64,000 bases of DNA from Epithemia pelagica. Lineage: Eukaryota > Bacillariophyta > Bacillariophyceae > Surirellales > Surirellaceae. The DNA lies in contig OX337233.1 in the NCBI GenBank assembly GCA_946965045.2, forward strand, positions 3,534,001 through 3,598,000, in the 5' to 3' direction. The notes below the pieces were generated by a model. It was given only the letters and a program-made list of their open reading frames with translations, had not been told where the DNA came from and made no database searches. Positions 1 through 9,199 of the stretch are shown here, piece by piece (the first letter of the stretch is position 1; each line of letters begins with the position of its first letter). The position numbers and the translations under genes are program-made.

Positions 1-1
1 T

Positions 2-601
2 AGATTATTCCAGTCAGGGGTTATATCTGCTCCAGCAACCGTGGAAGTTGCCAAAATGTTTGGAATGAACGCGTTCTCAAGTCTGTTCTCAGAGAGTGGC
101 CGGTTTTATCAATGTGCAGAACGCATCGTAAACGCGGCAGACTATTTCATTCAACGACACGATGGTCGCATACCATCTAACATTTCCTTGCAAGAACTTC
201 TTACTCTCCCTGAAGTAGGATATAAAACGGCCGCAATCACCCTCGCGTACTCTTTTGGACGGGTTGAAGCAATCCCATCCGATGTGCATGTCATCAGATG
301 CTGCCAATTACTTGGCTGGATCCCCAAATCCTGTAACGATGGAATGCTCTGTTCCCTATTCTTGGAATCTTGGTTAGTCAACGAAGTATGGGGCGAGATT
401 AATCCTCTTTTCGGTGCCATTGGGCAAATTTTCAATGTGCCTGCATTGAAATTAGAGAGTTGCAGGATTCTGTCAGAGTATTCATCCAACTTTGATGGGA
501 ACGACGTTGACTCAACAATATACAACACCGATGTTACACAGAAGCAAATGACCTACATGCATAATCAAGTCGTCACTATCATACGAGGCTATGGGAAGTG
601 A
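2..601 (+). CDS. endonuclease III-like HhH-GPD DNA glycosylase (5' part outside window)
   Basis: The frame is open from base 2, and the residues before the first in-window start still match the copy-2 protein (51408-53207), so the gene continues upstream of the window. It contains the endonuclease III core: a helix-hairpin-helix reading LPEVGYKTAA, with the Lys (codon 224-226) at the position of the catalytic Lys of E. coli Nth, and SDVHVIR with the Asp (codon 281-283) at the position of the catalytic Asp, 19 residues later. No four-cysteine iron-sulfur motif follows. The C-terminus differs from copy 2 and is longer after the fold. The family removes damaged or modified bases and nicks abasic sites; substrate here is unknown. 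It converges on the transposase gene 150 bp away, inside the same transposon. Confidence 0.8.
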   Translation, partial: RLFQSGVISAPATVEVAKMFGMNAFSSLFSESGRFYQCAERIVNAADYFIQRHDGRIPSNISLQELLTLPEVGYKTAAITLAYSFGRVEAIPSDVHVIRCCQLLGWIPKSCNDGMLCSLFLESWLVNEVWGEINPLFGAIGQIFNVPALKLESCRILSEYSSNFDGNDVDSTIYNTDVTQKQMTYMHNQVVTIIRGYGK

Positions 602-752
602 CGATAAAAAGTTTCCTACTAATATTGTTTTTCTTACTTGCGACTACGTCTGTCCTAAATGGTTAGTATTCGATATTCTTCGATTTCTGTTTCTTGTTTT
701 CTGTTTTTTCAGTTGATGCTTCTCGTGTACTCTGTCATTATACATTCGGTCT

Positions 753-3700
753 TCAATCCTTGTTCAATCGAGGTGATCGACGTGGTGAGTCGACTACATC
801 ACCATTACCGTTTTGATCAGTACGAGCTGGAGTGGATTGCCCGACTGACTGGACTGACTGGGATATTGCCGTTGGAGCTGTCGTTGCGGCTGGAGCTGAA
901 GCTGGAACTGGAGCAGTCGATGCCCCAGTGTCAATAGACCGCCTTGCTTCTGTGGTTGAAGTTTGTGGAGGTGTTTTGCCTGTTGCAGTGTGTTCTGCCA
1001 TTACCTGTTCAGGGGGCGCCTTCTTTGCTCCAAACCGCAAAGCCAACGATTGCTGTTTCATTTTACGTTTCTTCTGTGAAGAAAGGCCGGTTCTTTTGGT
1101 TTTACTTGTACTTCCCTTTCGCTTTTGGGAACTGGTCTGTACCTTTTTGGAAACTGATGCTGATTGCGAATGGAACGAAGAACTTTCCGTAACCTTACTT
1201 GCGTTTGCCAAACTCTGCTCACCTGTGACTGATTGCTCTCCAGTGGCACAAAGTCGGAGACTTTGCTGCAGTGCTTGAAGTTTCTGAAGTTCCGTTTTCC
1301 GTTCTTCCACAACTTCGACCATTCTCTCGTCCGAATCCTCATTATCTTTCTCTCCTTCAATCTTTCTGTTCAATGCTTCCATCTGTTCCCTATCAGTTTT
1401 ATCCTGTACCAAGTCAATCAGTTCCACATCATCCCATTCTTCTACCTTTTCCTCGTTGTTATCGCCCAGTTTCTTGAATTTGTACGTTTGCCCGGACACT
1501 CCATTCTCTAAAGCACTTCCTTGAACGACAAATCCTTGTAGGTCCGTTGTTCCGTCTAAAATCTTCTCGAGCCGTCCTAGCTCACCTTGTGTTGATGAAT
1601 CACTCACTTCCACTATTTCACGGGCAGTATCCATTACTTCGATAGCACCTTCATGTGTAGAACCATCCTCCACTCCTGTCACAGCAGCAGCAGCAGCAGC
1701 AGCAGCTCTACGACCTTTTGGTTTGGCTTTGGAAGTGGTTTTGCGTAACTCTGGTTTCACTTTGTTGTTAGACATGTCCTTTTCTCTTTCGCTTATTGTT
1801 TTCCGGATTGGACGACTTAGACTCTCGATGGTTCTCAATTCAAAAACCTTGTTGCCTTGTCGATTCATTAGTGGATTCCTGTCGAACCAAGAGCTGGTAG
1901 AAAAAACTCTCTCTTGATACGCATTCGTTGCTGGTTTCGAAATCCATATGATTGCACTAGGAAAAATCTTGGGAAACTGTGTGCGATTGGCCATCCACCA
2001 CTGCATCACATTGAAGTATTGCGCCACGTCATGGAACTCTTCCTTGGCACAGGCGGTGAGAAACTCATCTTGCTCCTCATCTGTCCATGTCTGGGAACGA
2101 GCATCATACAGGGGTGTTGGAAATTGTTGGATAAGGTCTGCCCATGAGTGCGAAACTACAGTCTCACAAAAATTAAGATAGGCACCGAATTCATTGTCAC
2201 ATTGCTTGTAGAATTTTGCTCTTTCTGTCTGATCTCGTCCATTCCCCGCTGCTTGGCCAGTCATAGAAGTTAGTGTGGCATGTTCTCTTTCTCTAGTCCT
2301 TCGGTGTGCTTTGAAAATGTTGAATGCATCCATCACGTTAGCAACACTGTTTGTTGGTTGCGCTTGACTTGCGTCTCTTAAATCATCAGTACTGGCGTTG
2401 TCCTCCACATGAGGTGTTTCTTGAGTGCTTCCAGAGACAGAGGATGTTGACGATGTTGGAGATGTAAATTTTTGTACCACATCCATGACAAACTGGCGAC
2501 GAATCCTTTTGATGTCGTTGTCGTCATAAACTTCTATGTCCTCCTTCATTATAGATGGTCCAAGATAGCACAGAAACGGGTGACCAAGCATGGCATGTTC
2601 TGCATGAACATCATCCCCTTCCATCATGTAGGTCTTGTATTCGATCAAAATCCTATCAATCAGTTTCTTTGTTGATTCGAGTGCGTCATTATAGGGCAAC
2701 ATGGTCCGCTTCGATTGCAATGAGTGGATTGTTTCCGATGCATCCCAGGGTGTCACTCCTGGAGCATCTCTGTCCAGTACCAGAACCGGTATGCCCTTTT
2801 CTTTCATGATTTCAACACAAAACTTGCTGTTGTAAATTTCCAACAAGGATCCTGCCGAGGCAGAAGGATCATCCACTTGCAGTGACATGGCACATTTCTT
2901 CAACGGTAATAGAACACCTTCAAACTCTGCAAGGGCTTGCCATTCACTCTCTTTAGGGTACTTTGAGACAAAGTCCTTGTCTTTGTTTGTCTCAAAACTC
3001 TGTTGGTTTTTGTATGCATCCATGGTATGCTTGTCCCGAAAGAGGTCATGCGTCATAATGATGCATCCTGTTACTCTGGTTGTATTAGGCATTTGGATCT
3101 TGATTATGTGTCGGTGATTCTTTTGAGCATATTCTTTAAGACGCTGGAATCGCTTGGGGGACCGGGAACTCATAAGCCAGGATGAGAACTTGAAAAAGAT
3201 TTGATATATCTTCATAAAGGAAGGATTGCTGTCGATTACTTCCCCATGCCTCTTGCGTACTGCTAGACCGGTGGCGTGTTTGAGTATCAATTCCGCTCTG
3301 TGCATGTCGCACTTTCCACCACTGTTGTTTCCAATAATGTATTTGCCAGCAAGGACGGCGGAATTAGTGTTGTCGTTCACAGAACTGCACAAGTCAGTCT
3401 GTGTGAACGAAACATTCTTCAGGATTTTAGCCGTATGTTCCGCAACCTGGACAGCAGTATGCCCTTTGACATTAGCAAGACCAATGGGGATTTTATAGTT
3501 TTCACCGTTTCTTGGATCAGTGAAGACCAGGGTTATCCCCAAAATATCCTTGTTGTTGCCTTGCCATATGTCGTGACATATGGTGGCAAAGGCAATGGGC
3601 TTTCCGCATAACAAGGCATATGCGGCTCTAACCTTATTTCCCAACATGGTCACTGTTGCGACAAACTCATTGTATGATAGCAACCGCATTTTTGTTATTG

Positions 3701-4715
3701 CCTTGTTGCTGATTTCACAGTCCTTGGGAGAAAGTTTTGGGGCATTGGCTATTGCACATTGCAGTAGTTCTCGGAAAGAGTCTTTCTCCACAGTTCGAGC
3801 AGGGAATCCGTTGTCGTTCACAAACCTGTATATGGCTTGGTGAAGTAAGGACTTGGCATCCGAGCGAGATACCATTGTTCCAGAGTATTGCTTCATCGTT
3901 GATTGTGTAGGATCATTATTGGTATCATCATCTTTCAAACTTGCGCTGATGTGAGGGTGTTTAGCATCGTGGTGTTGCTTGATGTTGGAGGAAATGCCAT
4001 CACCCAGGCCAAGAAGACACTCGTCAAGGGATTTATTGGGGTTCTCAAAACATAGAGGGCAGACAACCATCCTCTTGTTAATGGTCTTATAAGTGTCGTT
4101 TTCACGTATGTCATCTTCGGAGGCCTGTTCTAACATGTCAAAACAGCGAAGGAGACCCTCCATTCTCAAAAGACTGTCCTCGGAAATCTTGCCTTTGTGT
4201 GTCGACAGCTTCTTGTAGTCAATGTATCGAACCGTGCCCCAAAAAGATCTGTAGAAATTACGAAATTGTTTTGATCTTGCAATAGATTGGAACGAAATGA
4301 ACGACTTTTCAAGTTTTATTTCTTCTCTTCGTTCGGGAGAAACAGATTCATCGTCTTCGTTATCGTTGTCGTTGTTTTCGTTGTTCATATTGAGATTCAC
4401 GTTGTCTGATGGATTGGTGTTGTTGTTAGTTGCACGGTTGTTGGGAACTGATGATTCCAAAGATGAAACAGAAGCTCGGCGAGATTGTCCTCTTGTGTTG
4501 GTAGGGGGCGGGGACATTGCAATGGTTGGAGGAGAAAGAGTTGAAACAGCCGGTGAATTATTGATACTCGTTATGACAAGCCCCAAGAGACCCTGAGACA
4601 TGTGGGTGAGAAGTGAGAAGGTCTCTGGAGTCTCGAATATGCAAAACAGTTGGTGAGTTGGGAGTGGGAAGCACCTCTTTTCTATACAGACTGGAAACTG
4701 GCAACTGATGGTCAC
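753..4715 (-). CDS. hAT-superfamily transposase, copy 1
   Basis: A protein of up to 1320 residues. Recognition rests on three hAT features shared with the copy at 53323-57129: a BED-like zinc finger near residues 219-253 (C219-x2-C222-x25-H248-x4-H253), an RNase-H-like core with HDIWQ, VNDNT and the CxxH motif KCDMHRAELILKHATG, and the C-terminal hAT dimerization signature KPATNAYQERVFS. An Asn/Asp-rich segment precedes the zinc finger. A polyalanine run encoded by repeated GCT-type codons lies around 1685-1710, and Ser/Thr/Gln/Lys-rich low complexity forms the C-terminus. Copy 2 begins with an MSP motif, so the true start may be the in-frame Met at 4517 (MSPPPTNTRG) rather than 4715. The frame is intact, so the protein could be functional. 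It would bind the element ends and catalyse cut-and-paste transposition in the nucleus. Confidence 0.85.
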   Translation of the reverse strand: MTISCQFPVCIEKRCFPLPTHQLFCIFETPETFSLLTHMSQGLLGLVITSINNSPAVSTLSPPTIAMSPPPTNTRGQSRRASVSSLESSVPNNRATNNNTNPSDNVNLNMNNENNDNDNEDDESVSPERREEIKLEKSFISFQSIARSKQFRNFYRSFWGTVRYIDYKKLSTHKGKISEDSLLRMEGLLRCFDMLEQASEDDIRENDTYKTINKRMVVCPLCFENPNKSLDECLLGLGDGISSNIKQHHDAKHPHISASLKDDDTNNDPTQSTMKQYSGTMVSRSDAKSLLHQAIYRFVNDNGFPARTVEKDSFRELLQCAIANAPKLSPKDCEISNKAITKMRLLSYNEFVATVTMLGNKVRAAYALLCGKPIAFATICHDIWQGNNKDILGITLVFTDPRNGENYKIPIGLANVKGHTAVQVAEHTAKILKNVSFTQTDLCSSVNDNTNSAVLAGKYIIGNNSGGKCDMHRAELILKHATGLAVRKRHGEVIDSNPSFMKIYQIFFKFSSWLMSSRSPKRFQRLKEYAQKNHRHIIKIQMPNTTRVTGCIIMTHDLFRDKHTMDAYKNQQSFETNKDKDFVSKYPKESEWQALAEFEGVLLPLKKCAMSLQVDDPSASAGSLLEIYNSKFCVEIMKEKGIPVLVLDRDAPGVTPWDASETIHSLQSKRTMLPYNDALESTKKLIDRILIEYKTYMMEGDDVHAEHAMLGHPFLCYLGPSIMKEDIEVYDDNDIKRIRRQFVMDVVQKFTSPTSSTSSVSGSTQETPHVEDNASTDDLRDASQAQPTNSVANVMDAFNIFKAHRRTREREHATLTSMTGQAAGNGRDQTERAKFYKQCDNEFGAYLNFCETVVSHSWADLIQQFPTPLYDARSQTWTDEEQDEFLTACAKEEFHDVAQYFNVMQWWMANRTQFPKIFPSAIIWISKPATNAYQERVFSTSSWFDRNPLMNRQGNKVFELRTIESLSRPIRKTISEREKDMSNNKVKPELRKTTSKAKPKGRRAAAAAAAAVTGVEDGSTHEGAIEVMDTAREIVEVSDSSTQGELGRLEKILDGTTDLQGFVVQGSALENGVSGQTYKFKKLGDNNEEKVEEWDDVELIDLVQDKTDREQMEALNRKIEGEKDNEDSDERMVEVVEERKTELQKLQALQQSLRLCATGEQSVTGEQSLANASKVTESSSFHSQSASVSKKVQTSSQKRKGSTSKTKRTGLSSQKKRKMKQQSLALRFGAKKAPPEQVMAEHTATGKTPPQTSTTEARRSIDTGASTAPVPASAPAATTAPTAISQSVQSVGQSTPARTDQNGNGDVVDSPRRSPRLNKD

Positions 4716-5152
4716 TGGTCACTGGTCACTTCATTCATGTCTTGAATGAGTGATGAGTGGCGAAACATGTCGAGAGGCGAGAGGAATATCAAGCAACATG
4801 TGGAACGAAAGAAGTGATCTTAGTGTGTGTTAGGAAGTAATTGACTGGAGTATATTGTAGGCTGGTAGGAGAGAACAAAGAAAATTGGAAATAGATTTGT
4901 ACAGAAAAGTTGGAACCGATGACTATGAGAATAGACTTTTGATAGTAAGTCAGAGGAGAATTGCGAGGAAATTGAATGCAACTTAGGGAAATTATGCTGA
5001 ATGTAAAGTTGCAATTTATCGACGAAAAGTCATAGAAATATTCGTTGCGAATGAATTATAGACACGAAGTTGGTAAAAAAAGGGGGGGAAATGAACTAAA
5101 AATGGTGAAAATGCAACTTTTTTGGTAAAAATATTTGGAAATTGGAAAATGG

Positions 5153-5183
5153 CCAAGTTCAACTTCCACACCCTGATCCTCAA
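5153..5183. repeat. right terminal inverted repeat of hAT copy 1 plus presumed target duplication
   Basis: The plus strand ends AACTTCCACACCCTG at 5161-5175, the inverse of a CAGGG-type hAT terminus. It is followed by ATCCTCAA (5176-5183), the presumed 8-bp target duplication. The stop codon of the neighbouring kelch gene (5180-5182, minus strand) lies inside these 8 bases. Confidence 0.7.
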
Positions 5184-6289
5184 CACAAACTCTTGTCCAC
5201 AAGAGACAGTGTTTCACCCGGATATTCCTCAACAAATGCTCCGAGCGTTACAATGCCGGTTGGAACTGCAACCACGCTATAAAGTTGCTTATCCACCTTC
5301 ATTTCTGGTAGCTGCCATATAATGTTGCGTTGCGTGTCCAGCACCTCCCCAGCATGCGAGTACAGAATTTTATTATGTGTCCCTCCTACTACGACAAGGC
5401 AAGATCCCATGCGGACCACGACATGTGCACGTCGAGGACTGCCAAGAACAAGATCTTTGTGAATCGTCCACGATTTGGTAAACGGGAACGCTGATGTTGT
5501 ACTCTGAGGGGTCCCCGCTTTCCGCCAATCATCAAATTCAAGGTACTCGACAGACTTCAAGTCCGTGAAGAAAGAGCCAATATCATTTTCGTCCCTCTCA
5601 TCATTTTGCCCAAAACCACCAACAACATAAATACGTGAACCAACCACCGCCATTCCAAAGGCACTTCGAGCCACATTCATTGGTGGTCCAGATATGACAA
5701 AGCATTGGCTTTGGGAGCTTGTGTCAATAATATCGACTGATGAAAGAAGATAACCTCCACATTGTCCACCCGCCACAACAATGAATCTGTCATGTACGAC
5801 GACAGCGGCGCAAACACATCTGGGGCTTGACAAACGACATTCCAACGTCGTCCATTCGTGATTGTTTTGATTGCTTGCGAAAGACGAAAAAAACAAATCA
5901 GTAATATCAATTCTTTCAATGGTGGCCAAACCTGGCTCATTATTTTCTCCGCCAATGGCGTAAAGAGCTCCATTGCATACCACGGTAGCACAGAACGCGC
6001 GTGCTTCGTTCATAGCTCGTCCTTCTCGCCACACTTTCTTATGATCCTTAACATTCAACAGAAGAACGGAATTCAAGCGACAGTAATCATCATCCTGTCC
6101 TCCCAATACGACCACAATTTGTCCTTGGCTCTTGTCGGGGTGATCCACAACAACGAATGCGTGTCGTGTTCGCCCACCGTCTGGCAATGGAGGCCAATCA
6201 GATGGCCTCCATGTTGGATCCTCTTGAATGTTAGGAGAGTTCAAAAACGCCAGTCCGGATAACTGCGCTTGTTGGCGGAAGTTCGTCAT
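5180..6289 (-). CDS. kelch-repeat beta-propeller protein, copy 1 (3' end cut by transposon)
   Basis: The 369-residue product is a kelch-type beta-propeller: paired-glycine blade motifs recur as VVVLGGQ, YAIGGE, VVAGGQ, YVVGGF and VVVGGT. The start MTNFRQQAQLSGLAF is shared with the copy at 9200-10342. Family members at 9200 and 11490 continue after DKNSLC with about 18 residues (FAGLMALGKAP...), but this copy stops at DKSLC, and the TGA lies within the 8-bp target site next to hAT copy 1. The insertion most likely removed the native tail while leaving the propeller nearly complete. A broken arrestin copy lies upstream. Kelch propellers are usually protein-interaction scaffolds; no partner domain (BTB, F-box) is visible, so the role is unknown. 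Confidence 0.75.
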   Translation of the reverse strand: MTNFRQQAQLSGLAFLNSPNIQEDPTWRPSDWPPLPDGGRTRHAFVVVDHPDKSQGQIVVVLGGQDDDYCRLNSVLLLNVKDHKKVWREGRAMNEARAFCATVVCNGALYAIGGENNEPGLATIERIDITDLFFSSFASNQNNHEWTTLECRLSSPRCVCAAVVVHDRFIVVAGGQCGGYLLSSVDIIDTSSQSQCFVISGPPMNVARSAFGMAVVGSRIYVVGGFGQNDERDENDIGSFFTDLKSVEYLEFDDWRKAGTPQSTTSAFPFTKSWTIHKDLVLGSPRRAHVVVRMGSCLVVVGGTHNKILYSHAGEVLDTQRNIIWQLPEMKVDKQLYSVVAVPTGIVTLGAFVEEYPGETLSLVDKSLC

Positions 6290-6436
6290 TGTCTGTTGCT
6301 TTGTTTTGTTACGAGTATGAGATAGAAAGGTAAATATATTGGTTGTTCTCAGATCTCAGATGGCGCCATTCATCCGATACACACATAAGCCTCATCCGAT
6401 GTACATTAATAGGTATGGATTACAATAGGCTATTGT

Positions 6437-6480
6437 ATTGTTTTGATTTGAAATGACTCCTATCGCCGGGCGATGATTCA
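6437..6480 (-). promoter_or_regulatory. conserved upstream element of kelch copy 1
   Basis: The block contains TCGCCGGGCGAT next to AAATGACT. On the coding strand this corresponds to GCCCGGCGATAGTCATTTCAAA found upstream of the kelch genes at 22487 and 26931 and (inverted) at 9200-10342. Its retention while the neighbouring arrestin decays suggests a promoter or 5' UTR role for kelch. Inferred only. Confidence 0.4.
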
Positions 6481-6722
6481 TTCATGTCCAATGTACACCT
6501 CCGCTCACAGGAATGGTTCTCGAACCTCATAGTCGCGAACGAATATAGCACCCTCAGTTGAAAGACAAGATCGAGCATCTAGATATAGCCATAAAAGGGA
6601 TAGACTATTTCACTGCCGAGGCGCCATTTCGACGTTGATTTTGCACCCTTTCACTGTCAAACGAGAAAGGTGACGCAAACGACTCAGTATATTTTACTAC
6701 AAGGTCCCAAGGATTACTATTT

Positions 6723-7910
6723 TTAACTGAGGGCTGATTGAAAAACCATCCATTCTTCCTGATTCGTTTTCAATCCGAAATTATTCCGAGGCAATGTTGG
6801 AAGCTAACCGTGAGACGATCCGAACAAATGTCAAGCGATGGCCCGAGGAGACCATCCACAAACGTGCCGAGAAATGCTTGGTTTGAAAGGACGATTGTGA
6901 CAAGGCATAAGCTACCGTTGTTGTTGTTGTGGTGGTGGTGGTCGTTTAGGAATCGCCAGTGATGGGTGGCAACTTACTCAAAGGAATCCTCCTCCACTCA
7001 GCGTTGTGGACTCGGATACTTTGGTCAGAACCGGGTCGGGCTGAGTGGTGCGCCGACAAGACTTTCCCCACCATGGTGGCCATTTGATCTGAGGAATCCT
7101 CCTTCACTCGAGTGGCGGAGGACGTTGTGGCCTCAGATAATTTGGCCCAAAACGGGTGGATCTGAGTGATAGTGGTAGTAGTTGACGAAGATCCTGCTAC
7201 TCTTGCTGCTGCAGGAGGTACCAGAATGACGACCAATGCGGTCCTTGTTTTTGTCGTCGATATCATCGTCATGGGAGGTGTGGGGTCCATTACCACCACG
7301 TCGGGACGCCAAGGGTAAGGAATCATATCAGCTTGCGTGGGATTCCAATCCGCGGGTAAAGCTTGTGCCTGCACCAAGGCTTGTCGACCTTCTTCTTGTT
7401 GTTGTTCTGGCGTATCGTACAAGTCACTGGGTGCCCAAGGCGACACAGGATTCGGGTGTCATGCTGTTGCTGTATCAATCCGACGTACTCACTGACACCA
7501 CCAAAGCATGCTGCAGTTTTATGGGCATGAAGAGGAAGTTTGAGAGTAAAGACAACACTTGGAAGATCGTCGTCTTGTAGCAAGGCTTTGGACCGTCGAA
7601 AGATTGCAACTTTTTGAAGCTTCCATCCATTGCGCATGTTGCAGCGGTTGTCGTTGCTTGGTCAACAATCGTGGTGCATATTTCTGCGTGTGCTGTCCAT
7701 AAGCTCGTTTGGACTGCCAAGTGACACGTTCCATCCTAGTGTCTTCGATGTTGAGTTTGCTTTGATTTTCACCCCAGAGACGCACATCTGGGCATTGTTT
7801 CGGGGCAAGGCAACGTAACAACTGCTCGACCATCTCAAGGCAATGTATGTGACCCCAGCTCGAAAATCAACTTGTGGTGATTGGACAAATGGTGGTATCG
7901 ATTGTTGAGA
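6723..7910 (-). pseudogene. broken arrestin-like gene, copy 1
   Basis: Read on the minus strand, this matches the intact arrestin-like gene at 20271-22121 from its C-arrestin domain (YIALRWSSSCYVAL against HIALGWSSSCSVAL) through the linker (SPWAPSDLYDT, LPADWNPTQADMI) to the last helix and stop at 6723-6725. The matching segments lie in different frames, so several frameshifts have occurred, and the N-arrestin domain is missing. The 5' end abuts RimO-like sequence. It lies about 430 bp upstream of kelch copy 1, the same arrangement as the intact arrestin-kelch pair. Confidence 0.8.
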
Positions 7911-8034
7911 TGGCGGCATCAAAGAAGATAAGAATGCGTTCTTTTGTCGTTCATGCGATCTTTGTTGCTGATGTCGTTTGTACCCCCAGACAATGAATGA
8001 GTTTGGCATGTCTGTTGGTGGTTGTGGACATGCC

Positions 8035-8446
8035 GGCGACTCATGGTTTGAATGGCCTCGTGTGATTCTGTCCGAGCGGCTTCCAAAGAGCCATAGGTAT
8101 TGACAACACTATAATCGTCCTCTTGTGCATCGCCTGTTACTTGGAAATTGCCAGTCGCCACGGTCAACCCCATCATGACTTCGGTATCCACCAAATTTCG
8201 AGAACAACCAAGCGATTGAAGGGCAATCTTTTTTCGTTGGGAGCTGTGATAGAGCATCGGGGCTCCGGGCACACGCTGCTGTTCTTTTGTTGTTGTTGAC
8301 CACCAACGCCGATCCATACCACCACCACCATGACTGGATGCTGGAGCTGTGCCAAGGAATGGGTGGTGAATCGTCCAAGAAGTTGTCTCCTGCTGCAAGG
8401 CAGCGGTAGTAGAGCCCCCAAACCATGGTTGGATCCGTGGAGTCAA
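8035..8446 (-). pseudogene. fragment of RimO/MiaB-like radical SAM methylthiotransferase (N-terminal domain)
   Basis: The minus-strand reading contains KIALQSLGCSRNLVDTEVM and later DYSVVNTYGSLEAARTES. These match the UPF0004 domain of RimO-type methylthiotransferases (LGCxKNxVDxE and VVNTCxFxxxAxxES). The second cluster Cys is Tyr here, and nothing resembling the radical SAM CxxxCxxC or TRAM domains follows before arrestin-like sequence begins. About 60 residues precede the motif and could be a transit peptide. RimO methylthiolates a ribosomal protein S12 Asp in bacteria and organelles. The lost Cys and missing domains make this a non-functional remnant, probably carried in by a rearrangement. 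Confidence 0.6.
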
Positions 8447-9199
8447 TCATCCCATGACACCCCCAATGTTACGGACGTGGGCCAGAACCTGCCGACCCAA
8501 GAACATCATGGTGTGGAGAGACTTGTGGAGCAGAGCGAAGAGATACCCTCGAGGATATCGGGGCGACTCAAATGCGGCCCCAAAGGATTCCGAAAATCTA
8601 CCCATCCGTGCTATAGCTACTATACCCGCCATAACGTCCTTGTATAGAGGGAATGGTTGGAGGTTGGAGGCGGCAAGGCAACCAGAGAAGGGCAATGGAC
8701 CTGTCTCTTTCGTCTCCCAGGCGACTTACTACCAAGATGATGGGATTGATAGCTAGTACCGTAACACCCACAACCATAGACATGAGTTTCGGCTTGGGTG
8801 CAGGGACACAGCTCTTGCCAAGCTTTCCAGGTATCTGAGTCGTGACGGGGTATTAGCTTTCGCTTTCCCGGTCTTTTCCCACTCTCGCGGACTCTCGAGA
8901 CCCATCTTTGTGAAACAGTCGAAGTAATAAAAAGAGAAACAACTCGATGGAACAAAAGGCTAACCATTTTCTTGACAGCTAGAAATGATTTCAATCTGAA
9001 GGAATCTTACGAAACAAATTACCTAGGATCTCCCCAATTGATGCCGTGTTTGTGGTCTATGTCAAAGATTGGACAGGTTCTACAACACACTTGTCTCACA
9101 TGTTACTAGGAGTAGTCCCGAGCCATACATTTGCCTGAAGCAAAAAATCCGCATGACAGTACAACCACCAATGAAGCACAACCAAACTTGCACATATTT
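8447..9199. other. intergenic stretch with no supported gene
   Basis: Short overlapping open frames occur on both strands. None resembles a known family and none has a convincing start or context. It may include decayed coding sequence continuous with the RimO-like fragment. Confidence 0.4.

Larger units (their letters stand above)
1..5175. mobile_element. hAT-type DNA transposon, copy 1 (left end outside window)
   Basis: The segment holds two convergent genes, an endonuclease III-like glycosylase on the plus strand and a hAT transposase on the minus strand, in the same order as the complete element at 50855-57643. Its right terminus reads (reverse complement) CAGGGTGTGGAAGTTGAACT, close to the CAGGGTTGTGAAGTTACTTA terminus of copy 2. 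The CAGGG start is typical of hAT terminal inverted repeats. The element ends at 5175, where the truncated kelch gene begins. The 8 bases after the end (ATCCTCAA, 5176-5183) are the expected target duplication, but the left copy lies off the window, so this is unproven. Confidence 0.85.

Noticed and set aside
832-1278. 148-codon plus-strand frame inside hAT transposase 1
   Set aside because: Shadow of the low-complexity C-terminus; no family resemblance.
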